The notes below the pieces were generated by a model. It was given only the letters and a program-made list of their open reading frames with translations. It was not told the DNA's origin and made no database searches. From NCBI GenBank assembly GCA_900549535.1, contig UROR01000029.1, positions 1 through 20,038 on the forward strand: a DNA stretch of 20,038 nt. The letters run 5' to 3'. Below are positions 1 to 6,476 of the stretch, one piece after another. Both the position numbers and the translations under genes were made by a program. Position 1 is the first letter of the stretch; each line of letters starts with the position of its first letter. The DNA comes from an uncultured Collinsella sp. (GTDB lineage: Bacteria > Actinomycetota > Coriobacteriia > Coriobacteriales > Coriobacteriaceae).

Positions 1-83
1 GGAGCTAGTTCCGCGTTGCGCTAGCTGCGGAAACGCGGGGTCCGTTCAGGCTGTTGCGTTGAGATTGAAAATCAACCCAGATT

Positions 84-229
84 CGAGCGTGGATTATCTC
101 CCGTTTGAAATCGAGCGTGGATAATCTCCCACTTTTGGCGTGCCACTGGGCCCAAAGTGGGAGATTATCCACGCTCATTCACTAAGCGGGAGATTATCCA
201 CGCTCGTATGTCCGATAAGCCACGCTCGA
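84..229. repeat. Five-copy GAGCGTGGATAATCTCCC repeat cluster
   Basis: Copies lie at 84-102 (plus, TTATC variant), 111-130 (plus), 159-176 (minus), 188-206 (minus) and a degenerate one at 211-229 (minus; GATAAGCCACGCTCGA). Orientation is mixed and the spacing uneven, so this is not a CRISPR array. The minus-orientation core TTATCCACG differs by one base from the DnaA box TTATCCACA, but no dnaA, dnaN or AT-rich unwinding element is nearby. It is most likely a species-specific intergenic repeat, which is inference. Confidence 0.75.
113..176. repeat. Perfect 23-bp inverted repeat (hairpin)
   Basis: Positions 113-135 are the exact reverse complement of 154-176, with an 18-nt loop. Beyond one loop mismatch, 137-139 can also pair with 150-152. 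The arms are the second and third copies of the local 18-bp repeat plus CACTTT. No T-run follows on either strand, so it does not look like an intrinsic terminator. Confidence 0.85.
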
Positions 230-258
230 CCAGGATGACTGGGACCAGTCCGGCCTTT

Positions 259-315
259 ATCTCGATCTGTAACATCTAGAGAATTTTTTCTCCCCTATCT
301 GTTACAAATCGAGAT
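259..315. repeat. 57-nt palindromic element, copy A
   Basis: The left arm ATCTCGATCTGTAACA (259-274) pairs with TGTTACAAATCGAGAT (300-315) at 15 of 16 positions around a loop containing CTAGAGAATTTTTTC. Length, arm sequence and the CTAGA after the left arm match the element at 339-395, so both are copies of one family. Confidence 0.75.
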
Positions 316-338
316 ATTACGCAGAGACCCCAGCTTGC

Positions 339-395
339 GTCTCATTCTGTAACAGCTAGAACGGTTTTCAGCCTCTTCGTGTTACAGATTGAGAC
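339..395. repeat. 57-nt palindromic element, copy B
   Basis: GTCTCATTCTGTAACA (339-354) pairs with TGTTACAGATTGAGAC (380-395) at 15 of 16 positions. It is exactly the length of copy A and starts 80 nt after it. The arms differ from copy A at a few places yet keep their own pairing, which suggests structure is maintained. Confidence 0.75.
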
Positions 396-435
396 AAACC
401 GAAAACGGAATGGGCGCTGACCCAATGGCACACCA

Positions 436-477
436 CCTAAAAAGAAACGGGCCCTGTCCCATAAGGAACAGAGCCCG
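436..477 (-). terminator. Intrinsic terminator of tRNA-Thr
   Basis: On the minus strand CGGGCTCTGT pairs with ACAGGGCCCG (plus 468-477 with 448-457; one G-T pair), followed by TTTCTTTTTAGG. It begins 10 nt after the tRNA 3' end, a standard Rho-independent terminator for a single-gene tRNA transcript. Confidence 0.88.
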
Positions 478-486
478 AAACTCTCA

Positions 487-561
487 TGGAGCCAGTGACA
501 GGAATCGAACCTGCAACCCACTGATTACAAATCAGTTGCGCTACCGTTGCGCCACACTGGC
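487..561 (-). tRNA. tRNA-Thr (anticodon TGT)
   Basis: The 75-nt minus-strand gene folds into a complete cloverleaf. The acceptor stem is GCCAGTG/CACTGGC with discriminator T and an encoded CCA (plus 487-489). The D stem is GCGC/GCGC, the anticodon stem ACTGA/TCAGT around loop TTTGTAA (anticodon TGT, reading ACA), the variable loop GGGTT, and the T arm GCAGG-TTCGATT-CCTGT. It lies downstream of the yacP-like gene in the same orientation, with its own likely promoter and terminator. A partial copy of its anticodon-to-T-arm segment lies at 719-745. Confidence 0.97.
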
Positions 562-591
562 ACACTTGGCGCTTTCACGCGAAGCCAGTTA

Positions 592-620
592 AGAATAAAG
601 GAATTGCGGACGAGGCGCAA
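592..620 (-). promoter_or_regulatory. Candidate tRNA-Thr promoter
   Basis: On the minus strand TTGCGC (plus 615-620) and TATTCT (592-597) are separated by exactly 17 nt, and the -10 ends 30 nt before the tRNA 5' end. The hexamers match the housekeeping consensus only partly (3/6 and 4/6), so spacing and location are the main support. Confidence 0.45.
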
Positions 621-657
621 CAGACCCTTTGACCGACCACATCTCAAAACCCTTCGT

Positions 658-712
658 CAGAACGAATAGTTTTATCTGCTCGCCAGAACCAAAAACTATT
701 CGTTTTGGCGAG
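658..712. repeat. Two overlapping, mutually exclusive inverted repeats
   Basis: Arm pair I is 658-673 with 692-707: a perfect 13-bp core, AACGAATAGTTTT against AAAACTATTCGTT, extended by three more pairs including one G-T. Arm pair II is CTCGCCAGAAC (679-689) with GTTTTGGCGAG (702-712), 10 of 11. The 3' arms overlap, so only one hairpin can form at a time. It lies between the yacP-like gene and tRNA-Thr, directly before the tRNA-like fragment. Confidence 0.7.
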
Positions 713-718
713 GCCGGC

Positions 719-745
719 CTGCAACCCACTGATTACAAACCAGTT
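719..745 (-). repeat. Partial tRNA-Thr copy, possible attachment-site remnant
   Basis: The 27 nt at 719-745 match the antisense of tRNA-Thr at 511-537 in 26 positions (AAACCAGTT instead of AAATCAGTT). The match covers the anticodon arm, variable loop and part of the T stem. Acceptor and D arms are missing, so it is no functional tRNA. Short duplicates of a tRNA segment near the intact gene are typical of core sites left by tRNA-targeting integrases. No integrase is visible in the roughly 160 bp between. Confidence 0.7.
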
Positions 746-785
746 GGTTGGTCAATCGAGAAAGCAGCCCCCATTGAAGGTCTAC

Positions 786-1463
786 CTACCTCCCGCGAAG
801 GGCCTTGAGCTTTGCCAGGGCATCGGGGCTCAGGCGACTGCCCAGAGTCATCTTGATTTGCGGGGCTTCCTCGGCCTCGTGAACGTCGTTGTCGATCTGT
901 TTGATCTCGTCCACCAGCATGCGGCTCGAGATGCGCGTGACGCCCTTGCCCATGACGACGGCCTGGATTGTGCCGTCACTCGAAACCACGGAGCACGCGC
1001 GGCCTTCTTCGCGCGCCTCGATGCAGAGCTTCTGCACCACGGTATCGGCCGAAACACCCGTCGGCGAAAACTCAATGCGCACGCCGCGGGCCGGTAGGTT
1101 GGGGCGCTCGCTGGAAATATTGCCCGCGCCGTCAAATACGATCACGGCCTCGTAGCGGCCCTGGGCAAACGCAGCTACGTCATTAATGAGCGCCGTGCGC
1201 GCCATATCGTGAACGTCGCTGGAATACGGATCGTCGGAATGGTCGTAGACGAGCTTTTCGTAGCGCGGCGTGCAGTGAATCACGTTGTAACCGTCGACCA
1301 CCAGCAGCTCGGGCTTATTGGAGTGCACCGTCGAGACCGGATCGGCGATGGCCTGCGCAAACGCATTGCCGCCCACGCCATAGGTCGCGGCCGAAACAAT
1401 CGGCTTGGCCGAGCCCTCGCCAAAGCGCTTGGCCTTGGACTTGGCACGGTTCTTCTTGGACAT
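786..1463 (-). CDS. NYN/PIN-like RNase, YacP/Rae1 family (DUF901)
   Basis: This 225-residue protein resembles B. subtilis YacP/Rae1, an endoribonuclease that cleaves mRNA in the ribosomal A site. NYN-fold acidic motifs are visible: LLVVDGYNVIH (D57), VIVFDGAG (D111), GVSADTVVQKL (D140) and VVSSDGTIQAVV (D163). Residues 1-50 form a Lys/Arg-rich and low-complexity extension not needed for the fold; it may help ribosome binding, which is inference. The ATG lies 3 nt after the rlmB stop, and its GGGGGAGGAG Shine-Dalgarno is formed by the last rlmB codons, so translation is probably coupled. It is the last protein gene of the disA-ispDF-cysS-rlmB run, the position yacP has in Bacillus. The family is clear; the exact RNA target is not. 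Confidence 0.88.
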   Translation of the reverse strand: MSKKNRAKSKAKRFGEGSAKPIVSAATYGVGGNAFAQAIADPVSTVHSNKPELLVVDGYNVIHCTPRYEKLVYDHSDDPYSSDVHDMARTALINDVAAFAQGRYEAVIVFDGAGNISSERPNLPARGVRIEFSPTGVSADTVVQKLCIEAREEGRACSVVSSDGTIQAVVMGKGVTRISSRMLVDEIKQIDNDVHEAEEAPQIKMTLGSRLSPDALAKLKALRGR

Positions 1464-1466
1464 GCG

Positions 1467-2381
1467 CTACTCCTCCCCCATGAGCTCGCCGGCATTGCGG
1501 CGCAGCCACTCAAAGCACAGCGCGGTGGTCGCCTGGGCAACGTTGAGACTCTCGGTCATGCCGCGCTGGGGAAGCTTGGTCATAAAGTCGCATTTCTCGA
1601 GCACCAGGCGCGAGATGCCGTCGCCCTCGGAGCCCATGACGAGCGCCACGCGGCCCTCGAAGGGAGCATCCCAGCAGCTGCCCTCGGCGTGCTCGGAAGC
1701 ACCGCCCACCCAAAAGCCAGCGGCCTTGAGGTCATCGAGTGCACGGGCGATATTGGGCACCTGCGCGATGGGCAGATGCATGACGGCGCCGGCAGAAGTC
1801 TTGTAGCTGCCGACGGTTACACCGGCGGCGCGCTTGTTGGCAATGATGACGCCCGCCGCGCCCACGACCTCGGCGGAGCGCACGATGGCGCCAAAGTTGC
1901 CGTCGTCGGTCACATGGTCGAGCACGACGACGAGCGCCGGACCGTCGCCCGCACGGTCGAGGATATCGGCAACATCGGCATAGGGGAAGTTGCCAACCTC
2001 GAGCGCAATGCCCTGGTGAGCGCCATGGCTCGACAGCGCGTCGAGCTGCGCGCGCGGCACATACTTAATGCGGACACCTGCGGCGTTGAGGTCGTCGACC
2101 AGGTGCGACAAGGCGGCATCGCGCTCCCCGCCCTCGGCAATGAGCGCGCACTTGATGGGAAAACCAGTGCGTAGCGCCTCGGCGGCAGCACGACGACCTT
2201 CGATAAACTCGCCCTTGGGAACCTGGACGTTATCGCGGCTACGCTCGCGCTGCGGGCGAGCAGCCTGTGAGCGCTCGCGCTGGCCCTTGAGAGCGGCAGC
2301 GCGGTCGTTGCGGCGAATCGGACGCGAGCCAGAAGCAGCCTGCTTGCCTCCACGCGGTGCACGCTTGCGATTGTCGGCCAT
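1467..2381 (-). CDS. rlmB: 23S rRNA (guanosine-2'-O)-methyltransferase RlmB (TrmH/SpoU family)
   Basis: A SPOUT-fold enzyme predicted to 2'-O-methylate G2251 in the 23S rRNA peptidyl-transferase region using S-adenosylmethionine. The SpoU substrate-binding domain begins with EFIEGRRAAAEAL (about 58-70). The catalytic domain carries the three SpoU motifs: DDGNFGAIVRSAEVVG (159-174, with N162 and R168), VALVMGSEGDGIS (245-257) and PQRGMTESLNVAQAT (271-285), which forms the knot. Residues 1-56 are a disordered Arg/Lys/Gln-rich tail absent from the 243-residue E. coli enzyme but common in actinobacterial homologues. The start is fixed by a strong AAAGGAGGTC at 2387-2396. Unlike its neighbours it is preceded by a 186-nt gap with a terminator-like hairpin and a long palindrome, so its dose may be set separately from cysS. 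Confidence 0.93.
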   Translation of the reverse strand: MADNRKRAPRGGKQAASGSRPIRRNDRAAALKGQRERSQAARPQRERSRDNVQVPKGEFIEGRRAAAEALRTGFPIKCALIAEGGERDAALSHLVDDLNAAGVRIKYVPRAQLDALSSHGAHQGIALEVGNFPYADVADILDRAGDGPALVVVLDHVTDDGNFGAIVRSAEVVGAAGVIIANKRAAGVTVGSYKTSAGAVMHLPIAQVPNIARALDDLKAAGFWVGGASEHAEGSCWDAPFEGRVALVMGSEGDGISRLVLEKCDFMTKLPQRGMTESLNVAQATTALCFEWLRRNAGELMGEE

Positions 2382-2412
2382 AAAGCGACCTCCTTTAAAT
2401 ACTTTTCAAACA

Positions 2413-2456
2413 GGACAAAAGAAGCGACCGCTTAAGACGAATAGCTCAAGCGGTCG
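2413..2456 (-). terminator. Terminator-like hairpin between cysS and rlmB
   Basis: On the minus strand a perfect 9-bp stem CGACCGCTT/AAGCGGTCG (plus 2448-2456 with 2425-2433) has a 14-nt loop and is followed by CTTCTTTTGTCC. The T tract is interrupted, so termination may be partial, leaving some read-through from cysS into rlmB. Confidence 0.55.
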
Positions 2457-2459
2457 GTA

Positions 2460-2561
2460 CGGGTTTTCCAAGTGCCCGAGATTGCCGTGAAAGAGGAGCG
2501 ACGCGTACTTGAGTACGCGAGCGACGGTTTGAACGGCAAGGTCGGGTGCTTGGGAAACCCG
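2460..2561. repeat. 102-nt long-palindrome element
   Basis: Arms 2460-2487 and 2534-2561 pair at 26 of 28 positions (23 Watson-Crick, 3 G-T). A second perfect hairpin, CGCGTAC-TTGA-GTACGCG (2502-2519), sits at the centre. The element fills almost all of the cysS-rlmB gap, starting four bases past the terminator-like stem and ending 6 nt before the cysS stop. It has no reading frame and looks like a repetitive extragenic palindromic unit or a structured 3' UTR. Confidence 0.8.
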
Positions 2562-2567
2562 CGGGGA

Positions 2568-4034
2568 TTAGAGAGATTTGATACGGGTGCCGGCGGCGGT
2601 ATCCTCAATGGTGAGGCCCAGGTCCTTGAGCTGGTCGCGGATGGCGTCGGCCAGATCCCAGTTCTTGGCGGCACGGGCCTCGGCGCGGGCCTCGAGAATC
2701 TTGGCAGCTGCCTCGTCCACGTCGTCACCCGTGTAGGCAACCAGGCCGGCGGCAACGCCCAGCAGGCCCAGCGGCAGCTCGACCTTGGGCTCGGGAAGCT
2801 CGACGCCAAACGTATCGAGCAACTCGGCCAGCGTATCGGCGGCGGCAAGCGCGGCGGCCTTGTCGGCAGCATCGCCCGCCTGCTCCAGGTACTGGTTGCA
2901 CTCGGTCACAAAGCCAAAGACGGCGCCCATGGCACCGGCTGTGTTAAAGTCATCGTCCATGCACTCCTTAAAGGCGGCACGGGTCTCGGCGGCCTTGGCG
3001 GCAAGCGCCTCGGCGGCAGTCTCATCGGCATCGGCCGTCGCATGGTTCGCGGCCCAGCGCAGGTTCTCGACCGTACCGGCGATACGCGTGAGCGAGTTCT
3101 CGGCACCCTCCAGGCGCTCCCATGAAAAGTCGAGCGGCGAGCGATAGCTCGTCTGCAGCATCAGCAGGCGCAGGGCGGCAGCGGAGTGCTGCTCGAGGAC
3201 CTCGGCCAGCGTAAAGAAGTTGCCGAGCGACTTGGACATCTTCTCGCCGTCTACCAGCAGCATGCCCGTGTGCATCCAGGTGTTGGAGAAGCCCTGGTGC
3301 CAGGCGCAGGTGGCCTGGGCGCACTCGTTCTCGTGATGCGGGAAGGCAAGGTCGGAGCCGCCGCCGTGGATGTCAATCGGGGTGCCCAGGTAGCGGTGCA
3401 CCATGGCGGCGCACTCGGTGTGCCAACCGGGACGGCCCTCGCCCCAGGGGCTCGGCCAGCTGGGCTCGCCGGGCTTGGCGGCCTTCCACAGGGCAAAGTC
3501 GAGCGGGTCGTTCTTGTCCTCGTTCTCCTCGATGCGCGCGCCAACCATAAGGTCGTCGATGTTGCGGCCCGAGACCTGACCATAGTTGGGATCGCTGCGC
3601 ACGGCAAAGTACACGTCGCCGTTATCGGCGGCGTAGGCGTGGCCCTGCTCGATGAGCGTCTTGATCATGGCGATCATGGGGCCGATCTCCTTGGTGGCGC
3701 GGGGGCGCACATCGGGATCGAGCACGTTGGCGGCGCGCATAACGCCGATAAACTTGTCAGAGAACTCCGTCGCAACCTCGGCGGCGGTACGGCCCTGCTC
3801 GTTGGCGCGCTTGATGATCTTGTCGTCGACATCGGTGAGGTTCTGGGCGAACGTGACCTCGTAGCCGCTCGCGATGAGCCAGCGACGAATTACGTCAAAG
3901 CTGATGAACGTGCGGGCGTTGCCGATGTGGATGTTGTCGTAGACCGTGGGGCCGCACACGTACATGCGGACCTTTCCGGACTCGATGGGCTGGAACTCTT
4001 CCTTTTTATGGGTAGCGCTGTTGTAGATACGCAT
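2568..4034 (-). CDS. cysS: Cysteinyl-tRNA synthetase
   Basis: This class I aminoacyl-tRNA synthetase charges tRNA-Cys in the cytoplasm. At 488 residues it is the usual length. The HIGH-type signature is HIGN (36-39) and the KMSKS loop is intact at 265-269. The four zinc ligands of the family fit C27, C208, H233 and E237 (MYVCGP, GWHTECAA, FPHHENECA). The C-terminal region (about 300-488) is the helical anticodon-binding part, ending in RIKSL. The ATG at 4034 is 3 nt past the ispF stop and uses AAGGAG, which is also the last two ispF codons, so translation is probably coupled. It is the last gene of the disA-ispD-ispF-cysS unit before a terminator-like hairpin. No T-box leader is visible, as expected for an internal operon gene. 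Confidence 0.97.
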   Translation of the reverse strand: MRIYNSATHKKEEFQPIESGKVRMYVCGPTVYDNIHIGNARTFISFDVIRRWLIASGYEVTFAQNLTDVDDKIIKRANEQGRTAAEVATEFSDKFIGVMRAANVLDPDVRPRATKEIGPMIAMIKTLIEQGHAYAADNGDVYFAVRSDPNYGQVSGRNIDDLMVGARIEENEDKNDPLDFALWKAAKPGEPSWPSPWGEGRPGWHTECAAMVHRYLGTPIDIHGGGSDLAFPHHENECAQATCAWHQGFSNTWMHTGMLLVDGEKMSKSLGNFFTLAEVLEQHSAAALRLLMLQTSYRSPLDFSWERLEGAENSLTRIAGTVENLRWAANHATADADETAAEALAAKAAETRAAFKECMDDDFNTAGAMGAVFGFVTECNQYLEQAGDAADKAAALAAADTLAELLDTFGVELPEPKVELPLGLLGVAAGLVAYTGDDVDEAAAKILEARAEARAAKNWDLADAIRDQLKDLGLTIEDTAAGTRIKSL

Positions 4035-4037
4035 TCG

Positions 4038-4532
4038 TTACTCCTTAACGGTTTTCTGTAGCAGGCAGACGGCCCAGGCGCCGATTCCCTCGCCCTGGCC
4101 TTCCCAACCGAGCTTTTCGGTCGTAGTGGCGGCGACGCCCACGTTTTCGACGTCAACGCCCAGGGCATGGGCAAGGTTGGCGCGCATGGCATCGCGGTGT
4201 GGGGTGATCTTAGGCTGCTGGCAGGCAATGGTGCAATCGGCATCGACAAACTCAAAGCCCAGCTCGCGCGCATAGTCCATCACGCGAGCGAGCAGCACCA
4301 TCGAATCGGCACCCTCATAGGCGGGGTCGGTATCGGGGAATAGCTTGCCGATGTCTCCCCCGCGGCAGGCGCCCAGAATGGCGTCGGCTAAGGCGTGCGC
4401 GAGCACATCGGCATCCGAGTGACCCAGCAGGCCGCGCTCGTAGGGAATGTCGACCCCGCCGATGATACATCGACGCCCCTCCACCAAACGGTGGACGTCG
4501 TAGCCGTGGCCAATGCGCAGGTTACTGAACAT
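4038..4532 (-). CDS. ispF: 2-C-methyl-D-erythritol 2,4-cyclodiphosphate synthase
   Basis: IspF catalyses the fifth step of the non-mevalonate (MEP) isoprenoid pathway, cyclising CDP-methylerythritol 2-phosphate with release of CMP, normally as a homotrimer. The 164-residue chain has the signature RIGHGYDVHR, with metal ligands D12 and H14, then GLLGHSDADVLAHALADA with H46. The ACQQPKITPHRDAM and ATTTEKLGWEGQGEGI segments are the other conserved parts of the active site and trimer. Its ATG lies 11 nt inside the end of ispD in another frame, with GGGAGAGG upstream as ribosome site. IspD and IspF are adjacent or fused in many bacteria. The final codons AAG GAG serve as Shine-Dalgarno for cysS. 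Confidence 0.97.
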   Translation of the reverse strand: MFSNLRIGHGYDVHRLVEGRRCIIGGVDIPYERGLLGHSDADVLAHALADAILGACRGGDIGKLFPDTDPAYEGADSMVLLARVMDYARELGFEFVDADCTIACQQPKITPHRDAMRANLAHALGVDVENVGVAATTTEKLGWEGQGEGIGAWAVCLLQKTVKE

Positions 4533-5250
4533 GGGGAAGGTCCTCTCCCTCGGCCATGCGACCGAGCAGAATCGCGGTTACGGGACGCAGGTCCTCGGGC
4601 ACCGTCACCTTAAGGTTATCGCGCGGGCTCTGGACGCAGCGGACGCGCCCACCCATGCGCTCGACCAGCGACGAATCATCGGTACCGATAAAGCCCTCGG
4701 CAATCGCCGCGGCATGGGCGCGCTTCATGGCGTCGACGCTAAAGATCTGCGGCGTCTGCGCTGCCCAGTAGAGCTCACGCGGCGGAGTCTCGACGATATT
4801 GTCGCCGTCAACGATCTTGAGCGTGTCGATCGCGGGCTGGCCGCACACGACACCGTCGAGCGAGCGGTCGCTCACGAGCACGTCGATAGCGTGGTCGATG
4901 GCTTCGGTCGTAATGAGCGGACGAGCGCCATCGTGAATGGCGACGTATTCAAAGCCCGCCGGAACCGCATGCACGCCGGCACGGGTAGAATCCTGACGGG
5001 TATCGCCGGCATCGGCAAAGCTGATGGGCGTGTCATAGTCAAACGGGTCGATGGCCAGGCGGCGCATCTCGGCACGACGCTCGGCAGGGCAAACCACGAC
5101 GATGTGGCCGACCTTATCGCTACGGTCAAACGCGCGGATGGACCAGCTCATAAGCGGACGGCCCGCTACATTGACGAGCTGCTTGCCACCGGGGTTACCA
5201 AAGCGCTGGCCGCTGCCACCGGCAACGACCACGGCGCATACGGGCGCCAT
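4522..5250 (-). CDS. ispD: 2-C-methyl-D-erythritol 4-phosphate cytidylyltransferase
   Basis: IspD transfers CMP from CTP to methylerythritol 4-phosphate, the third step of the MEP pathway. The 242-residue Rossmann-like fold opens with the CTP loop AGGSGQRFG (R16) and K23. It continues with VAIHDGARPLIT (D107), DTLKIV, WAAQTPQIF and TDDSSLVE, and ends with NLKVTVPEDL. All key residues align with the E. coli enzyme. The start is set by a TAATG overlap: the A of its ATG is the last base of the disA stop, with AGGGGAA upstream. This tight coupling to disA and ispF puts the MEP genes under the disA promoter. Confidence 0.96.
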   Translation of the reverse strand: MAPVCAVVVAGGSGQRFGNPGGKQLVNVAGRPLMSWSIRAFDRSDKVGHIVVVCPAERRAEMRRLAIDPFDYDTPISFADAGDTRQDSTRAGVHAVPAGFEYVAIHDGARPLITTEAIDHAIDVLVSDRSLDGVVCGQPAIDTLKIVDGDNIVETPPRELYWAAQTPQIFSVDAMKRAHAAAIAEGFIGTDDSSLVERMGGRVRCVQSPRDNLKVTVPEDLRPVTAILLGRMAEGEDLPHVQ

Positions 5251-6317
5251 TATGCGTTCCCCTGTTTGGTGCCCTTCATGCGGTACAGGGAGTCCGCAAG
5301 AATGGCAGGGTTGTTAACGCCAAAGTCGCCCAAGCGCTCCGGATCCTCGCTGATGTCGTCCATGAGCTCCTGCAGCGAGCCATACTCGTCGACGATCTTC
5401 TCGGCCACGCCGTCGCGCACGACGGACACGCGCGAAAGCGTGCGCAGGCCCAGCGGTGTCATGACGGAGTCCTCGTCCAGGTCGTCGTAACCCAGAACCG
5501 CCGCCACATGCTGCGGGTCGGACAGGTCCTTGGGCGTCATACGGGCAAGCTCTGCGCGGATCTTCTCGGCGTTTGCCTCGGAGGAATCACTCGCGTAGTC
5601 GCGGATCATCAAGTCGTATTCGGTATCCATGCTGGAGCCCGCGAGCTGCTCGAGCTGCATCTGCACGAGCTTGCCCTGGTTACCCAGCTTGACAATGCAA
5701 TCCTTAAGCTCGGTCTTTGCCTGCTGCATGATCTCGAAGCTCGAGAAGATGCCGGTGATGTCGGCGAGCGTAACGTAGTCGTCGAGCTCAAGGGCCGTCA
5801 GGCGCAGCAAGGAGCGGTCGAGCGACTGACGGGTGGTCTGAAGCGTGGCGACGAGCTGGTTGACCGAGCTCATGATGGTGGTGACGGGCTGGATCTCGTA
5901 ACTCTTGCCGTGGACGTACACATTGACGACGGCGCGACGAGCCGAAACCGAGATCACGATGGCGTCGGTGAGCACCGACATGCGAGCGGCGGTGCGGTGA
6001 CGCATGCCCGTCTCGCTCGTGGCAAGCGAGGGATCGGGATTGAGGTGGAAGTTGGCGCGCAGGATCTGGGTGAGGTCGCCGTCGATGACGATGGCACCGT
6101 CCATCTTGGAGAGCTCGAACAGACGGTTCGAGGTAAACGAAATGTTGAGCGGGAAGCCGTCGTTACCGGCAGCGAGCACGTTTTCGGTGTCGCCGACGCA
6201 GATAAGGGCGCCCAGGTGACCGGCAATGATCATGTCGAGGGCGGTGCGAATCGGCTGACCGGGGGCAGTCAGGCGAATAGCCTGTTCCATACGCTTTTGC
6301 AGCTCGTTCTTATCCAA
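5250..6317 (-). CDS. disA: DNA integrity scanning protein DisA, diadenylate cyclase
   Basis: DisA makes cyclic di-AMP from two ATP and scans DNA for branched structures. The N-terminal DAC domain has both catalytic signatures, DGA (73-75) and RHRTA (106-110). A helical linker follows (about 150-290), and the C-terminal part contains the helix-hairpin-helix DNA-binding region (about 290-350; LGLRTLSRV, IVDEYGSLQELMDDISED). The 355-residue length is normal. The start is an unusual TTG at 6315-6317, preceded by GGGAG seven nt upstream. No in-frame ATG exists between the upstream stop and this codon, and the next ATG (codon 10) would cut into the conserved N-terminus. It is first in the overlapping disA-ispD-ispF-cysS run. 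radA, usually next to disA, is absent from this window. Confidence 0.95.
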   Translation of the reverse strand: MDKNELQKRMEQAIRLTAPGQPIRTALDMIIAGHLGALICVGDTENVLAAGNDGFPLNISFTSNRLFELSKMDGAIVIDGDLTQILRANFHLNPDPSLATSETGMRHRTAARMSVLTDAIVISVSARRAVVNVYVHGKSYEIQPVTTIMSSVNQLVATLQTTRQSLDRSLLRLTALELDDYVTLADITGIFSSFEIMQQAKTELKDCIVKLGNQGKLVQMQLEQLAGSSMDTEYDLMIRDYASDSSEANAEKIRAELARMTPKDLSDPQHVAAVLGYDDLDEDSVMTPLGLRTLSRVSVVRDGVAEKIVDEYGSLQELMDDISEDPERLGDFGVNNPAILADSLYRMKGTKQGNA

Positions 6318-6476
6318 GGCATCGCTCCCATCGTATACGCTCCATAAACGTCAATAAGTTTCTCACGGTTTGCCCCTGTGACGCCCGCAAAATCCGATGC
6401 TTACAGAATGAGCGAACACAGCTGAGAGCCCCAATCCAAATGAGCTGCTTATGTGGTAGCATCGGGATTCGCATAA
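6318..6476. promoter_or_regulatory. Divergent disA / mntP promoter region
   Basis: This region holds the start signals for disA (leftward) and for the mntP leader (rightward). TTGACG and TATACG are visible on the minus strand upstream of disA but only 11 nt apart, too close to be one promoter. On the plus strand TGTGGTAGCAT at about 6453-6463 resembles an extended -10 for the riboswitch transcript, without a good -35. I do not assign exact promoters. Confidence 0.4.

Larger units (their letters stand above)
1..435. other. Gene-free, repeat-rich intergenic region
   Basis: No convincing reading frame is present. The stretch holds a small inverted repeat (CCGCGTT at 11-17 with AACGCGG at 32-38), five copies of a GAGCGTGGATAATCTCCC-type unit at 84-229 in both orientations, and two related 57-nt palindromes at 259-315 and 339-395. 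A short frame starting at 389 runs through the tRNA terminator and the antisense of the tRNA, so it is not a gene. The structure resembles an accumulation of small repetitive intergenic elements next to a tRNA gene. Confidence 0.8.

Noticed and set aside
84..229. CRISPR array
   Set aside because: Repeats are in both orientations, spacing is irregular (8 to about 30 nt) and there are no cas genes.
84..229. Chromosome replication origin
   Set aside because: The DnaA-box-like cores each miss the final A; no AT-rich unwinding element and no dnaA/dnaN/gyrB genes are nearby.
389..592. 67-codon frame on the plus strand
   Set aside because: It spans the terminator and the antisense strand of tRNA-Thr.
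719..750. Second tRNA-Thr gene
   Set aside because: Acceptor stem, D arm and most of the T arm are missing, so it cannot fold into a tRNA.
6340..6360. TTGACG plus TATACG as a disA promoter
   Set aside because: The two hexamers are only 11 nt apart, too close for a sigma-70 type promoter.
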